From Pandoraea pnomenusa (lineage in GTDB: Bacteria > Pseudomonadota > Gammaproteobacteria > Burkholderiales > Burkholderiaceae), in assembly GCF_000767615.3 (NCBI RefSeq), contig NZ_CP009553.3, positions 2,294,001-2,358,000 of the forward strand: a DNA stretch of 64,000 nt. Direction: 5' to 3'. The position numbers were made by a program, and so were the translations under genes. Shown here in pieces: positions 9,284 through 17,912 of this stretch (position 1 is the first letter of the stretch; every line of letters begins with the position of its first letter). Below the pieces are notes generated by a model that ran no database searches, was not told the DNA's origin, and worked only from the letters and a program-made list of their open reading frames with translations.

Positions 9284-10651
9284 ATGTCCCGCCCATCGCC
9301 CGCCGGCACCCCCAAAGTCGGCTTCGTTTCGCTCGGCTGCCCCAAGGCCCTGGTCGACTCCGAGCAGATCCTGACGCAATTGCGCGCCGAAGGTTACGAC
9401 ATCGCCGGTACCTATGACGGTGCCGACCTCGTTGTGGTCAACACCTGCGGTTTCATCGACGACGCCGTCCAGGAAAGCCTCGATGCGATCGGCGAAGCAC
9501 TCGCCGAAAACGGCAAGGTCATCGTGACCGGTTGCCTGGGCGCCAAGAAAGACGCCGCCGGTCAGGACATCGTGAGCGCGGTGCACCCGAAAGTGCTCGC
9601 CGTGACCGGTCCGCACGCCGTGGGCGAAGTCATGAGCGCGGTGCACACACACCTGCCCAAGCCGCACGATCCGTTCACCGATCTCGTGCCGCCCGCGGGC
9701 ATCAAGCTCACGCCGCGTCATTACGCGTATCTGAAGATTTCCGAAGGCTGCAACCATCGCTGCACGTTCTGCATCATTCCTTCGATGCGCGGCGATCTCG
9801 ACTCGCGCCCGGTCGCGGAGGTGATGCTCGAGGCCGAAAACCTGTTCAAGGCGGGAGTCAAGGAGTTGCTGGTGATCTCGCAGGACACCAGCGCCTACGG
9901 CGTCGATGTGAAGTACCGTACCGGGTTCTGGGCCGGGCGTCCGCTCAAGACTCGCATGACCGAACTGGTTACGGCGCTGGGAGAGTTGGCCAGGCAGTAC
10001 GGCGCGTGGGTGCGTCTGCACTACGTCTATCCGTACCCGCACGTCGACGAGATCATCCCGCTGATGGCCGAAGGCCATATCCTGCCGTATCTCGACGTGC
10101 CGCTTCAACACGCGCATCCCGACGTGCTCAAGCGCATGAAGCGCCCGGCCTCGGGCGAGAAAAATCTCGAGCGCATCCAGGCGTGGCGCAAGATGTGTCC
10201 GGACCTCACGATCCGCAGCACGTTCATCGCCGGGTTCCCGGGCGAAACGGAAGCCGAATTCGAATACCTGCTGGACTTCCTGCGCGAAGCCGAACTCGAT
10301 CGCGTGGGTTGCTTCGCCTACTCGCCGGTCGAGGGCGCGAAGGCGAACGAGCTGGCGGGCGCCCTGCCCGACGAAGTGCGCGAGGAGCGCCGCGCGCGCT
10401 TCATGGAGGTGGCCGAGGAGATTTCGGCGCAACGCCAGCAGCGCAAGGTCGGCACGACCCTCCAGGTAATCGTCGACGAAATCAATCAGGATGGCGGCGT
10501 GGCCCGCTCCGCGGCGGACGCCCCGGAAATCGACGGCCTCGTGTACATCGAACCCACCGCGAAGGCCGCGAAGCGCCTGAAGGTCGGCGAATTCGTGAAC
10601 GTGACTGTGACCGGCGCCGACGGTCACGACCTGTGGGGCGAGGTCGTCTGA
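9284..10651 (+). CDS. rimO: Ribosomal protein S12 methylthiotransferase RimO
   Basis: RimO is a radical-SAM enzyme that adds a methylthio group to the conserved Asp of ribosomal protein S12. The 455-residue product has the N-terminal UPF0004 domain with cluster cysteines (LGCPKAL, NTCGF, GCLG), the radical-SAM motif in GCNHRCTFC and a C-terminal TRAM domain. [10 protein letters not shown] and the ISQDTSAYG block are typical of RimO rather than MiaB. Its stop overlaps the next start (TGATG), so the sugar kinase is translationally coupled. Confidence 0.96.
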   Translation: MSRPSPAGTPKVGFVSLGCPKALVDSEQILTQLRAEGYDIAGTYDGADLVVVNTCGFIDDAVQESLDAIGEALAENGKVIVTGCLGAKKDAAGQDIVSAVHPKVLAVTGPHAVGEVMSAVHTHLPKPHDPFTDLVPPAGIKLTPRHYAYLKISEGCNHRCTFCIIPSMRGDLDSRPVAEVMLEAENLFKAGVKELLVISQDTSAYGVDVKYRTGFWAGRPLKTRMTELVTALGELARQYGAWVRLHYVYPYPHVDEIIPLMAEGHILPYLDVPLQHAHPDVLKRMKRPASGEKNLERIQAWRKMCPDLTIRSTFIAGFPGETEAEFEYLLDFLREAELDRVGCFAYSPVEGAKANELAGALPDEVREERRARFMEVAEEISAQRQQRKVGTTLQVIVDEINQDGGVARSAADAPEIDGLVYIEPTAKAAKRLKVGEFVNVTVTGADGHDLWGEVV

Positions 10652-11613
10652 TGGCGCGCGTGGAACCGCAACCGGCGGCGCCCGTTCCCCAGGTGCTGGC
10701 CATGGGCGAAGCGATGGTCGAGTTCAATCAGTCGCCGAACGACGCCCGCCAGTATCTGCAGGGCTTCGGCGGCGATACGTCGAACTTCGTCATTGCGGCG
10801 CGCCGTCAGGGGGTGACGACCGGCTTCGTGAGCGCCGTGGGCGACGATCTCTTCGGCCGCATGTTGCTCGACCTGTGGCGCGACGAAGCGGTCGATACTC
10901 GCTACGTGACGGTGGACCCGCAGGCGCCAACCGGCGTCTACTTCGTGTCCCACGACGAAAACGGCCATCACTTCGACTACCTGCGCGCCGGGTCGGCCGC
11001 GAGCCGCTATCGTGCGCAGCAGTTGCCGTCCGATGCGCTCGCCGGCGCATCGTTTCTGCACCTGTCCGGGATCAGCCTCGCGATCAGCGTGAACGCCTGC
11101 GACGCCGCGTTCGACGCCATGTCGAGCGTCCGAAAGGCGGGCGGCAAGGTGTCGTTCGATACGAACCTGCGCCTGAAGCTTTGGCCGCTGGCACGCGCTC
11201 GCGCCACGATGCGCGAAGCGTTCGGGCTGACCGACGTCTGCCTGCCGAGCTGGGACGACGTGACCGCCGTGACCGGCCTCGACGACCGCGACGCCATCCT
11301 GGACGAAATTCTTTCCCACGGCGTGAAGGTTGTGGCGTTGAAGCTGGGTCGGGAAGGGTGCTACGTTGCCACGCCGCACGAACGGCGCATCGTCGCACCG
11401 TATCCCGTGCAGGCGGTCGACGCCACCGGTGCCGGCGACTGTTTCGGCGGTGCGTTCGTGGCGCGGCTGGCCCTCGGCGACGATCCGTTCGCGGCGGCGC
11501 GCTATGCCAACGTTTGCGCCGCGTTGTCCACGACCGGCTATGGCGCCGTGGCCCCGGTGCCGCGCACGGACGCCGTGCTGGCCATACTGGCCACTGAAGC
11601 TTCCCTCCAGTGA
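10651..11613 (+). CDS. PfkB-family sugar kinase (2-dehydro-3-deoxygluconokinase-like)
   Basis: The 320-residue product is a ribokinase/PfkB-fold kinase. It shows the N-terminal substrate-binding GGDTSNF segment, the DTNLRLKLW block and the signature DATGAGDCFGGAF, with the catalytic-base Asp and anion hole. The similarity pattern (MGEAMVEFNQ, FLHLSGISLAIS) is that of KDG kinases, which phosphorylate 2-keto-3-deoxygluconate in the Entner-Doudoroff and uronate routes. No pathway genes lie nearby, so the substrate is inferred. The start codon overlaps the rimO stop. Confidence 0.85.
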   Translation: MARVEPQPAAPVPQVLAMGEAMVEFNQSPNDARQYLQGFGGDTSNFVIAARRQGVTTGFVSAVGDDLFGRMLLDLWRDEAVDTRYVTVDPQAPTGVYFVSHDENGHHFDYLRAGSAASRYRAQQLPSDALAGASFLHLSGISLAISVNACDAAFDAMSSVRKAGGKVSFDTNLRLKLWPLARARATMREAFGLTDVCLPSWDDVTAVTGLDDRDAILDEILSHGVKVVALKLGREGCYVATPHERRIVAPYPVQAVDATGAGDCFGGAFVARLALGDDPFAAARYANVCAALSTTGYGAVAPVPRTDAVLAILATEASLQ

Positions 11614-11682
11614 CCCTTACATCGCGGGAACCCGCGACGGCGCTATACTCGTTGCCAACTGATATCCACCCGGAGAAGAGAC

Positions 11683-12864
11683 ATGCAACGAGAAGTCGTG
11701 ATCGTCAGCGGAGTTCGTACCGCGATCGGTGATTTTGGTGGCAGCCTGAAGGATTTCGCGCCGACGCAGCTCGGTGCGATCGTCGCCCGCGAAGCCATGG
11801 CGCGCGCGCAAGTCAGCGGCGAAGACGTCGGACACGTGGTGTTCGGCAACGTCATTCATACCGAACCCAAGGACATGTATCTGGCGCGCGTCGCCTCGAT
11901 CGAGGCTGGCGTGAGCCAGCACGCGCCGGCCATGACGGTGAACCGCCTGTGCGGCTCGGGGCTACAGGCCGTGGTCTCGGCCGCGCAGTCGATCCTGCTC
12001 GGCGACGCGGAAGTGGCAATGGCGGGTGGCGCGGAGAGCATGAGCCGTGCCCCGTACGTGATGCCGGGCGCGCGCTGGGGTACCCGAATGGGCGAATCGC
12101 GCCTGGTCGACATGATGCTCGGCGCGCTGCACGATCCGTTCGCCAACATCCACATGGGCGTGACGGCGGAGAACATCGCGAAGCAGTGGGGCATCACGCG
12201 CGAGGATCAGGATCGTCTCGCCGTCGAGTCGCACCAGCGCGCCGCGCGCGCGATGGCCGAGGGGTACTTCAGGGATCAGATCGTTCCCATCTCGATCAAG
12301 ACGAAGAAGGGCGAGATCGCGTTCACGACCGACGAGCACGTGCGGGCCGACGTACGTCTGGAAGACATGGCGAAGTTGCGTCCCGTGTTCGAGAAGGACG
12401 GCACCGTGACGGCGGGGAATGCGTCGGGCCTGAACGATGCCGCGGCCGCGCTGATCCTGATGGAGCGCGCCGAAGCGCAGCGCCGCGGCGCGAAGCCGCT
12501 GGCGCGTCTGGTGAGCTATGCGCACGCAGGCGTGGACCCCAATTACATGGGCATCGGTCCCGTGCCGGCCTCGCGCAAGGCGCTCGAGCGTGCCGGACTC
12601 CAGGTCGGCGACATCGACGTGGTGGAGGCGAACGAAGCCTTTGCCGCCCAGGCCTGCGCGGTCACGCGCGATCTCGGCTTCGATCCGGCCAGGGTCAATC
12701 CGAACGGCTCGGGCATTTCGCTTGGCCATCCGATCGGCGCGACGGGGGCACTGATTACCGTCAAGGCGCTGCATGAACTGCAGCGCATCGGTGGCCGGTA
12801 CGCGCTGGTGACGATGTGCATCGGCGGCGGCCAGGGCATTGCGGCCGTGTTCGAGCGCGTGTAA
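11683..12864 (+). CDS. bktB: Beta-ketothiolase BktB
   Basis: BktB is a broad-range thiolase that makes 3-ketovaleryl-CoA and longer units as well as acetoacetyl-CoA, allowing PHA copolymers. The 393-residue protein has Cys90 in NRLCGSGLQA, His349 in SLGHPIGATG and Cys379 in TMCIGGGQG. Blocks such as VVFGNVIHTEPKDMYLARVA and MMLGALHDPF match BktB of Cupriavidus closely and differ from PhaA in this window. A GGAGAAGAG ribosome-binding site precedes the ATG. A terminator follows. Confidence 0.93.
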   Translation: MQREVVIVSGVRTAIGDFGGSLKDFAPTQLGAIVAREAMARAQVSGEDVGHVVFGNVIHTEPKDMYLARVASIEAGVSQHAPAMTVNRLCGSGLQAVVSAAQSILLGDAEVAMAGGAESMSRAPYVMPGARWGTRMGESRLVDMMLGALHDPFANIHMGVTAENIAKQWGITREDQDRLAVESHQRAARAMAEGYFRDQIVPISIKTKKGEIAFTTDEHVRADVRLEDMAKLRPVFEKDGTVTAGNASGLNDAAAALILMERAEAQRRGAKPLARLVSYAHAGVDPNYMGIGPVPASRKALERAGLQVGDIDVVEANEAFAAQACAVTRDLGFDPARVNPNGSGISLGHPIGATGALITVKALHELQRIGGRYALVTMCIGGGQGIAAVFERV

Positions 12865-12875
12865 GTTACACCCGG

Positions 12876-12907
12876 GGGCCGGCGTCGTTGCCGGCCCGAG
12901 TCTTTTC
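12876..12907 (+). terminator. Intrinsic terminator after bktB
   Basis: GGGCCGGC, loop GTCGTT, GCCGGCCC, then GAGTCTTTT. The 8-bp GC stem with a short T-rich tail starts 12 bases after the bktB stop and ends just before metC. Confidence 0.7.
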
Positions 12908-12917
12908 CGGAGCCGTG

Positions 12918-14135
12918 ATGACGCAAGACAACCGCAAGCCCCTCGATACGCCGGAAGCCAACGGCTGGCACTGGCAGACCAACATCCTGCACGCCGACAC
13001 GCAACTCCCGGCGGGCTTCTCCGCGATGCCGGTGCCGGTGGCGCGCGCCTCCACGGTGGTTTTTTCCGATCTGGCGGCGATGCGCTCGCTCGACTGGAAG
13101 AACGACAGCCAGTGGCGCTACGGTTTGCATGCCACACCGACCTCGATGGAGCTCATGCGTCGTCTGGCGGCGCTCGAGGGTGGCAAGCACTGCCTGCTGT
13201 TCCCGTCGGGGCTCGCGGCCATCTCCAATGTGTACTTCGGGCTGCTCAGGCACGGCGATGACGTGTTGATTCCGGACAACGCCTATGGCCCGAACCGCGA
13301 GCACGGTGACTGGCTGGCCGAATCGTTCGGCATCACGGTACGGTATTACGACCCGATGGTCGGCGACGGCATCGGCGCGCTGATTCGACCCGAGACGAAG
13401 CTCATCTGGCTCGAGGCGCCGGGCTCGGTGACGATGGAAGTGCAGGACGTGCCCGCGATCGCGCGCGTCGCCCGCGCGCGTGGCGTTGTCACCGCCATCG
13501 ACAATACGTACTCCGCAGGATTGGCGTTCCGGCCGTTCGATCATGGCGTGGACATCTCGGTACAGGCGTTGACGAAATACCAGTCGGGCGGCAGCGACGT
13601 GCTGATGGGCGCCGTGGTGACCGTCGACGACGATCTGCATCACCGTCTCAAACAGGCGCGCATGCGCATGGGCGTGGGCGTGTCGGCCGACGATTGCAGT
13701 CTGGTGCTGCGCAGCCTGCCGAGCATGCGCTTGCGCTTCGAGGCGCACGATCGCGCCGCCATGACGCTGGCCACGTGGCTGAATTCGCGTCACGAGATCG
13801 CGGCGATGCTGCACCCGGCGTTCGAGGACTGCCCGGGACATGCGTGTTTCCGGCGCGATTTCACCGGCGCGGGCGGCCTGTTCTCGGTAGTATTCGACGA
13901 GCGCTATTCTCAGGCGCAGATCGACGCGTTCATCGAGGGGTTGCGGCTGTTCAAGATCGGATTCAGCTGGGGCGGTGCGCACAGCCTGGTCGTGCCGTAT
14001 CGCGTGTCGTCCATGCGTACGGCAACGCCATGGGTGCACAAGGGCTCGCTCGTGCGTTTCTATGTGGGGCTGGAGGATGTGCGCGATTTGCAGGCCGACA
14101 TCGAAGCCAGCCTGAAGGCGCACCTGGGCGCCTGA
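12918..14135 (+). CDS. metC: Cystathionine beta-lyase
   Basis: A 405-residue PLP enzyme of the Cys/Met metabolism family, expected to split cystathionine to homocysteine, pyruvate and ammonia. The PLP Lys is Lys220 in LTKYQSGGSDV, the usual lyase form. Other family blocks are CLLFPSGLAAI, WLEAPGSVTMEVQD and the substrate-binding SWGGAHSLVVPY. The ATG at 12918 follows a TCCGGAG ribosome-binding site. A role in the reverse reaction (sulfhydrylase) cannot be excluded, but the SWGG form fits MetC. Confidence 0.9.
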   Translation: MTQDNRKPLDTPEANGWHWQTNILHADTQLPAGFSAMPVPVARASTVVFSDLAAMRSLDWKNDSQWRYGLHATPTSMELMRRLAALEGGKHCLLFPSGLAAISNVYFGLLRHGDDVLIPDNAYGPNREHGDWLAESFGITVRYYDPMVGDGIGALIRPETKLIWLEAPGSVTMEVQDVPAIARVARARGVVTAIDNTYSAGLAFRPFDHGVDISVQALTKYQSGGSDVLMGAVVTVDDDLHHRLKQARMRMGVGVSADDCSLVLRSLPSMRLRFEAHDRAAMTLATWLNSRHEIAAMLHPAFEDCPGHACFRRDFTGAGGLFSVVFDERYSQAQIDAFIEGLRLFKIGFSWGGAHSLVVPYRVSSMRTATPWVHKGSLVRFYVGLEDVRDLQADIEASLKAHLGA

Positions 14136-14220
14136 GCGGTTGCCGCGACGACCGGCGAGCGAATCTCGCAAGCCGTCGTGGCGCGGACGATGGAAGCTGG
14201 CGGCTCCTCCGTTCCGAATC

Positions 14221-14267
14221 GCAGCGATAGGATGACGCCCGCGGTCGCGGGCGCGCCGCATCGCTGC
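14221..14267 (+). promoter_or_regulatory. Two-part hairpin ending 8 bases before a start codon
   Basis: The outer arms GCAGCGAT (14221-14228) and ATCGCTGC (14260-14267) enclose an inner perfect stem GCCCGCG-GT-CGCGGGC (14237-14252). The structure ends 8 bases before the ATG at 14275, where a ribosome-binding site would be expected; none is visible. It may hold translation low until unfolded. Confidence 0.45.
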
Positions 14268-14274
14268 CGCCGCC

Positions 14275-15513
14275 ATGTTCTCCATCGTCCTGACGCCTGT
14301 CGTTTTTCCCTCGCCGCCCTCCACGGCTCGTCCGGGCGCGCAAGCCGGCATCCGATTACCGGAGCACGATCCGGCCCGGGCCTCGACCCATGCGCTTCAC
14401 GCCGACTCCCCCAACCCGTATGCGACGCTGAACGTCGTCCACGATTCGCGGCCGTTGGACGCTTTCATCGGTTATCCCGTCGAGCAACAGTGCGTCATTC
14501 CCGGCGAGCGCTCGCGCGTCTTTCGCGAGATCGGCAACACCGGATACGCGATCAAGGTCTACGACGACACGCATACCGCAGCCCGACCCGAGCGAGGGCT
14601 GGCCCGCGCAAACCACGAGGTGGCGTGCTTCAACGCGCTGTACGGTCCCGGCGGCGCGGAGGTATTCGTCACGTGTGACGCCCGGCTTTGTGTGCGCATG
14701 CGTCTGCTCGCGGGCATGCCGGTGCGTGGCATGCTTCCGTCGGCGCTCGGCTCGAAGGCGCAGGTCAACGAGTCGCTTTACGCGCTCAGGCGGCAATTGA
14801 TCGAGAGCGGCGTCATTCATCACGGTCTTCACGCCGAGAACCTGCTTTATCACGAAGGGGCCTTTCTGCCCATTGGCTTCCGGGAAGCGTATGTCACCCC
14901 GGTAAAGTCCCACTCGCTGTTCGCCGTCAACGATTGCCAACTGGATTACACGCGACATCAGCTCTTTGCCTTGATCGACAGCCGTTCGCCGGAGATTGCG
15001 GAAACGACCGCCACGCGAGCCGATCTGTTGGGCGAAGACGTCGCGCAGGCGCTTCATCCGCGCTGCGGCTACGTGAGCCCGGATCCTCGGGATGCGTCCC
15101 AGGTATACAAGCTGCTGTTCCGCTTTCATTTGCCTGACTTCTGGGCCGGCGCGCCGGAAGGGCCTGCCAAGCTCGGGCGGGCGATACGCGAGAAGCGAAT
15201 GTTCGAGGCGTACTACGGCGAAGGGTCCGCACGGCTGGTGCGTACCAGAGACGGGGATATCTTTCTGCACATGCAGCGCATGACGGGCAAGCCGTTGACG
15301 GCCGGGACAGTCGATGCCGATAAGCTCTACGATTTGCTCTTCGCCATGAACGAACGCTTGTTGGCGCGGGGCATCCTTCATGCGGGGTGTTTTGCAAACT
15401 CCGGCGTGCTGTTCGATGCCGCGACCGATCGACTCAATCCGCTGAGCTTTGGCGACGCGTGGCCGAGCCCAGATGTGCCGGAAGCGCGGGCGGACGCCCG
15501 GCACAGCGGCTGA
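14275..15513 (+). CDS. Double kinase-fold protein, probable pseudokinase
   Basis: This 412-residue protein looks like two degenerate protein-kinase/APH-type lobes in tandem. Domain 1 (about residues 80-215) keeps a beta3-type Lys94 (YAIKVYDD), an alphaC-type Glu115 (HEVACFNALYG) and Asn189 in VIHHGLHAEN. The catalytic Asp is Gly184, and the DFG Asp is also replaced (PIGFR). Domain 2 (about 270-400) has Lys279 in VYKLLFRF and the degenerate loop HAGCFANS. It is a paralogue of the next gene, which keeps these Asp residues. No ribosome-binding site is visible before the ATG and a hairpin covers the area. I do not recognise a named family; effector-like kinases are one possibility. Confidence 0.7.
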   Translation: MFSIVLTPVVFPSPPSTARPGAQAGIRLPEHDPARASTHALHADSPNPYATLNVVHDSRPLDAFIGYPVEQQCVIPGERSRVFREIGNTGYAIKVYDDTHTAARPERGLARANHEVACFNALYGPGGAEVFVTCDARLCVRMRLLAGMPVRGMLPSALGSKAQVNESLYALRRQLIESGVIHHGLHAENLLYHEGAFLPIGFREAYVTPVKSHSLFAVNDCQLDYTRHQLFALIDSRSPEIAETTATRADLLGEDVAQALHPRCGYVSPDPRDASQVYKLLFRFHLPDFWAGAPEGPAKLGRAIREKRMFEAYYGEGSARLVRTRDGDIFLHMQRMTGKPLTAGTVDADKLYDLLFAMNERLLARGILHAGCFANSGVLFDAATDRLNPLSFGDAWPSPDVPEARADARHSG

Positions 15514-15595
15514 GCGCCGCACGCGCGTGCACCCGAACCGGCCACGTTCCTGCAAGCTCGGGCCGTGCTGCCGCGACGATTTCTTCATCCGGTTC

Positions 15596-16840
15596 ATGTC
15601 ACCCATGCCATCGACGTCTCTCATGCCGCCTCCCACCGAAGTTCGCGTCGTATCGCCATCCGCGATATCGCCCCAGACCTTTGCGCCAATCCCGTCGCAT
15701 TCGAGCGGTGAGTGTTCCGCGATGATTCGCGACCCCCGCACGCGCGACGATCTTCTGGGGGCACCGGGCGAGCGCAGGCCAATCGGTGGCGGCGACGGCG
15801 GAGCGGTATTCGAGGATCTTCGCGATCCCGAGTTCGTCATCAAGATTTTTCACGGCCCGCGCGCGAGCGGCATTGATGGCGTCGATGGCATCGATTTCAT
15901 CCGGGCGGCCGTCGAGCATGAGGCGGAAATGTTCAACCGGTTCTACGGCGCGTGCAGTGCCGAGGCATTTTTCACGCGCGACGATTACCTCTGTCTGCGA
16001 ATGCGCCGGGTGCCGGGCAAGCCCATGAACAAGGTCTGGCCATCGGAGTACGGCGAGTCGAAGCGAGAGATCCTGGAGGCGCTCGACACCATGCAGGCGC
16101 AACTGGTGGAGGTGGGCGTGACGCATGGCGATCTTCACAGCGCCAACGTGCATTTCGACGCGCAGGCCCGTCGCTTCTGGCCGGTCGACCTGGGCGCCGC
16201 GTCGGCATTTGCCTTGTCGCGGATGGGGCCGGACGCGCCAACGCCTGGCCCGCTGGCATCGGACGATTCGCACATTATGTCGCTGCAGGCGCGGGTGTCT
16301 GCGCTGATGGACAGCCATGTGCCGGAAGTGGACGAAGTGCATGCGCCACTTTTCGAACTCGTGCACTGGCAGTCCTGCGTCCGGATGGCGGCGCGGTGCG
16401 GCGAGGTTTTTGCCGATCCTGCGGATGCGGCGTACGTCTACAAGCTGCTGTTCTCCTTCAGCTTCACGGATTTTGCACCGGGCGTCGACACGGGGCCGCG
16501 GGAACTGCAACGTGCCGTCAACGAGTTGCGCCACTTCGAGCGGTACTACGGGAGCGGGGCGGCAAGACTCATACGTACGAGCAACGGCTGCTATTTACTT
16601 CGCATGCAGCGGGTGCCGGGCGTGCCGGTCAGCGGACTGTCGGCGATGCCGGACGACTATCCGGCCGCGTGGGCCGCCATGATGCGCAGGTTGGGTGCCG
16701 CGGGCATGGCGCATCCGGATCTGCGACCGGATCATCTGATCTACGACGCGACGACGCAGTTGCTCAACCCGGTGAGTTTCGCGTCGTGCCGTCTCGCGGC
16801 GACGCCGGGATCGTCCGGCGGGCGCGAGCACGAAGCGTGA
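15596..16840 (+). CDS. Double kinase-fold protein with one intact catalytic core
   Basis: The 414-residue paralogue of the gene before it. Domain 1 (about residues 70-205) has the whole kinase set: Lys83 in FVIKIF, Glu109/Glu111 in HEAEMFNRFYG, the loop H177-G-D179-L-H-S-A-N184 and D198-L-G in place of DFG. The HGDLHxxN form is that of aminoglycoside/fructosamine-kinase-like enzymes rather than HRDLKxxN protein kinases. Domain 2 (about 275-405) has Lys283 (VYKLLFSF) and HPDLRPDH, with His380 where Asn is expected and no DFG. The ATG at 15596 gives nearly the same length as the paralogue. It converges on serB with 11 bases between the stops. The substrate is unknown. Confidence 0.72.
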   Translation: MSPMPSTSLMPPPTEVRVVSPSAISPQTFAPIPSHSSGECSAMIRDPRTRDDLLGAPGERRPIGGGDGGAVFEDLRDPEFVIKIFHGPRASGIDGVDGIDFIRAAVEHEAEMFNRFYGACSAEAFFTRDDYLCLRMRRVPGKPMNKVWPSEYGESKREILEALDTMQAQLVEVGVTHGDLHSANVHFDAQARRFWPVDLGAASAFALSRMGPDAPTPGPLASDDSHIMSLQARVSALMDSHVPEVDEVHAPLFELVHWQSCVRMAARCGEVFADPADAAYVYKLLFSFSFTDFAPGVDTGPRELQRAVNELRHFERYYGSGAARLIRTSNGCYLLRMQRVPGVPVSGLSAMPDDYPAAWAAMMRRLGAAGMAHPDLRPDHLIYDATTQLLNPVSFASCRLAATPGSSGGREHEA

Positions 16841-16851
16841 CGACGGGGGGC

Positions 16852-17718
16852 TCAGTCGTTGCGGAACAGCGACAGCAGGCCGTCGAGTCCCACGTAGTCG
16901 AAGGCGACGGACGCTTTTTCCCGCACCACCGGCTTTGCGCGAAACGCCACGGACAACCCGGCGAGGGCCATCATTTGCAGGTCGTTCGAGCCGTCGCCCA
17001 TGACGATGGCCTGCTCGGGCGCGGCGCCGAACCGGGCCGTCACTTCGGCGACGGTGCGGGCCTTGACTTCCGCATTGACGATCTCGCCGAGCACCCGCCC
17101 GGTGAGCTTGCCATCGACGATCTCCAGCGTGTTCGCACGGGTGACGTCCAGGTTCAGGCGAGTCTTCAGCCGTTCCGTGAAAAACGTGAAGCCGCCCGAG
17201 ACGAGCAGCGTGCGAATGCCGAGCGCCTGCACGCCACGCAGCATGGATTCAGCGCCGGGCGAGAGCCGCAGGCGCTCGTCGTACACCTTCTCGAGCGCGG
17301 AGGCGTCGAGCCCCTTGAGCAACGCCACGCGACGCGTGAGGCTTTCGTTGAAGTCCTTGATCTCCCCACGCATCGCGGCTTCGGTAATCGCCGAGACCTC
17401 GGCCTTCAGCCCGCAGTAGTCGGCGATTTCGTCGACACACTCGATCGTGATCAGCGTCGAGTCCATGTCCATTGCCACCACCTTGAAGTCCGTCAGACGG
17501 CGCGCGCTGTCCACGAGTACGGCGTCGACCTGATGCTGCTGCGCGAAGCCTGCCGCCGCCGCGCGCAATGCCGGCGTGTCGGCAACGTCGGCGATGCGTG
17601 CCGCATTACCGGCGAAGGTCACCGGTGCGCCGGGCACCAGCGCGTGAATGGCGGATTGCAGCGCGTCTGAAGTCGGTGGGGAGGCAGGGGTGCCCAGAAT
17701 GACGAGATCGTGGTTCAT
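16852..17718 (-). CDS. serB: Phosphoserine phosphatase SerB
   Basis: SerB hydrolyses O-phosphoserine in the last step of serine synthesis. The 288-residue HAD-family protein has the nucleophile motif DMDST (Asp84, Asp86), the motif II Ser in LVSGGFTFF and the acidic Mg site MGDGSND. The first 75 residues form the usual SerB N-terminal domain. The ATG at 17718 is the family start. This core gene is flanked on both sides by accessory genes on the opposite strand. Confidence 0.95.
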   Translation of the reverse strand: MNHDLVILGTPASPPTSDALQSAIHALVPGAPVTFAGNAARIADVADTPALRAAAAGFAQQHQVDAVLVDSARRLTDFKVVAMDMDSTLITIECVDEIADYCGLKAEVSAITEAAMRGEIKDFNESLTRRVALLKGLDASALEKVYDERLRLSPGAESMLRGVQALGIRTLLVSGGFTFFTERLKTRLNLDVTRANTLEIVDGKLTGRVLGEIVNAEVKARTVAEVTARFGAAPEQAIVMGDGSNDLQMMALAGLSVAFRAKPVVREKASVAFDYVGLDGLLSLFRND

Positions 17719-17912
17719 CGTGGAATCGGAAGTCTTGCGAATACGTGCGACCGCCATTCTACCCGGGTTGCGCGTCGAGCCGTCGGCGGGGTGTACGTCG
17801 GGAAGCCCGTCCGGTGGCCGATGAGCGAATCGTGGCAGTGGTGCCTGCCCGCGGACTCGAAGATGGCAGCGGGATGCCGTCGGAACGGCGAACACCGGTT
17901 CAAGGAGGCCGC

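Noticed and set aside
15596..16840. Aminoglycoside resistance phosphotransferase
   Set aside because: The HGDLHxxN loop is shared by many kinase-like enzymes; the double-domain layout and the paralogue do not fit known APH proteins.
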